Shown: positions 4,776 to 5,795 of the stretch, piece after piece | Numbering within the stretch: the first letter of the stretch is position 1 | Layout of the letters: the number at the start of each line of letters is the position of its first letter | Source: Promethearchaeota archaeon | Lineage (GTDB): Archaea > Asgardarchaeota > Lokiarchaeia > Sigyniarchaeales > SOKP01 | Reading direction: 5' to 3' | DNA: 5,795 nucleotides | Assembly: GCA_030606095.1 (NCBI GenBank) | Contig: JAUWHC010000200.1 | Location: 1 to 5,795, forward strand | The notes under the pieces: generated by a model | Database searches by the model: none | Told to the model about the DNA's origin: nothing | What the model saw: the letters and a program-made list of their open reading frames with translations, nothing else | Program-made: the position numbers and the translations under genes

Positions 4776-5795
4776 TTATGAAGATTCTTTTTGGACGAAG
4801 CTTAAGATAAAAATTCCTATTGCCATTATAATGCCTACAGATATCATCGCCCAACCGTACGCCGCTTTGCCTATTACGTCGTAAGTTAACATGACAGTGC
4901 CCCAAACAAATGGACCTATTGCTGAAGAGAGTTTTCCGCTTAATTTTGAAAAACCAAAAAATTCTCCGAACTTTTCTTTTGGAGCAAGTTCTGTTACCAT
5001 GATTCGTTGCGCTACCCATGTTCCTCCCAGAGCTGGCCCTGTAATCATTGCCACTAAAAGACTAAAGATAAAAGGTAGATTTAGACCAATTTCGATGGAT
5101 GATGTTGTAAATATTAATACAATCGCAATTGTTAATGCAAGACCCCATAAGGCGCCTACAAGGTAAAATGTTTTCTTTGCTCCAAATTTTTGACCAAACT
5201 TTCCAACAAAATAAGTAAAGACAACCGCAGAAAATGTACCAATTATTATAAAAATTATGGCAAATGTGGTTGATGAGACACCCCCAGTTCCAATAATTAA
5301 CCCGTCAGTTACAAGTGGAGTCATATATAGAACTAAAACGTTAGCAACATCAGCAACAAAGAAATAACCTATAATAAAGATAAACATTGATTTATGTTTT
5401 CTAATATCTTTAAATGTACTACCTAGCTGCTTAAAAGTATTACCGATTAATTTGCCTACAGGAGGTCTTTTACCTTTTTTCTGCTTTTCACGAACGTAAA
5501 GAAATGGTATTGCACAAACTAAAAATAGAATCATGGGAATCACAAATGTGAACCAATTACCTGTATAACCATATACTATAGGTCCCTGCAGAGGATCAGT
5601 ATTCATATCACCCAATAAGAGTATTAAAGGCAACATGATAAAGAGAGAAAGAATCGTACCAAAGTAGCCCCAAGCAACTCCAAATCCAGCAACTTTTCCA
5701 ATATCTTCCCTTTTAGCAATAAATGGAAGCATTGCGTCATAGAACATTAAACTAAATTGATAAGCAACATTTGCAATGATAAAAAGCAGCAAAAC
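4776..5795 (-). CDS. Major facilitator superfamily transporter, UMF1/Atg22-like, N-terminus beyond the window
   Basis: The frame is open from the right edge to a TAA at 4776-4778, giving 339 codons. There is a TTG at 5790-5792, but it lies inside a membrane segment and the frame continues past it, so the gene is cut by the window; relatives are roughly 420-480 residues. Numbering from that TTG, MFYDAMLPFIA (16-26) followed by IGKVAGFGVAWGYFGTIL (31-48) is the UMF1 signature (a D-A-x-L-P-x-I-A box, then S/A-G-F-G-x-A-x-G-Y). Near the C-terminus, GPALGGTWVAQRIMVTELAP and EFFGFSKLSGKLSSAIGP (277-294) match the family's conserved late block. About nine to ten membrane segments are visible, with a basic loop at 101-134 as between the two MFS halves. 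The family resembles the fungal vacuolar amino-acid exporter Atg22, but prokaryotic substrates are mostly unknown, so none is assigned. Confidence 0.82.
   Translation of the reverse strand, partial: VLLLFIIANVAYQFSLMFYDAMLPFIAKREDIGKVAGFGVAWGYFGTILSLFIMLPLILLLGDMNTDPLQGPIVYGYTGNWFTFVIPMILFLVCAIPFLYVREKQKKGKRPPVGKLIGNTFKQLGSTFKDIRKHKSMFIFIIGYFFVADVANVLVLYMTPLVTDGLIIGTGGVSSTTFAIIFIIIGTFSAVVFTYFVGKFGQKFGAKKTFYLVGALWGLALTIAIVLIFTTSSIEIGLNLPFIFSLLVAMITGPALGGTWVAQRIMVTELAPKEKFGEFFGFSKLSGKLSSAIGPFVWGTVMLTYDVIGKAAYGWAMISVGIIMAIGIFILSFVQKESS

Noticed and set aside
4708..5166. Frames overlapping the carrier gene on both strands
   Set aside because: They are out of frame with or antisense to a clear membrane transporter and show no motifs of their own. 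The same holds for minus-strand frames inside the exchanger gene.
1..5795. tRNA genes and CRISPR arrays
   Set aside because: I saw no GTTCRAnnC-type T-arm within a cloverleaf and no regularly spaced direct repeats.

Overview
The window is AT-rich and carries four recognisable protein genes (two of them cut by the window edges), one decayed gene and an unassigned GC island. An archaeon is the best reading. The only strong ribosome binding site (GGTGAT before kbl) matches the archaeal 16S tail, several genes have TATA-like boxes 25-30 bases before a start codon with no Shine-Dalgarno, and gene ends carry T-tracts rather than hairpin-plus-T terminators. The mix of a short-chain-type threonine dehydrogenase, KBL, an HDAC-family deacetylase, a UMF1-type carrier and TPR debris at this GC would fit an Asgard (Lokiarchaeia-like) genome. 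That placement is inference; Bacteroidota also have this type of threonine dehydrogenase.

Layout: 1-161 (-) start of an HDAC-family deacetylase; 241-1194 (-) L-threonine 3-dehydrogenase; 1195-1869 a 675-base intergenic region holding a GC island (about 1312-1640) full of hairpins, then an AT-only inverted repeat and the kbl promoter; 1870-3057 (+) 2-amino-3-ketobutyrate CoA ligase; 3058-3615 a T-tract, a frameshifted TPR-protein relic and a perfect 10-base inverted repeat; 3616-4641 (+) a cation/Ca2+ exchanger; 4776-5795 (-) a UMF1/Atg22-like major facilitator protein, convergent with the exchanger and running off the window.

The clear pathway is threonine breakdown. TDH oxidises L-threonine to 2-amino-3-ketobutyrate, and KBL cleaves this with CoA to glycine and acetyl-CoA. 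The two genes are divergent instead of forming an operon, so the region between them must hold both promoters. That same region holds the most interesting item here: a block of about 42% GC (1441-1640) between flanks of about 16% GC, with at least five hairpins and a possible long-range closing stem. It looks like a structured RNA, but I cannot assign it to a known family. The exchanger and the carrier have no obvious tie to threonine metabolism.
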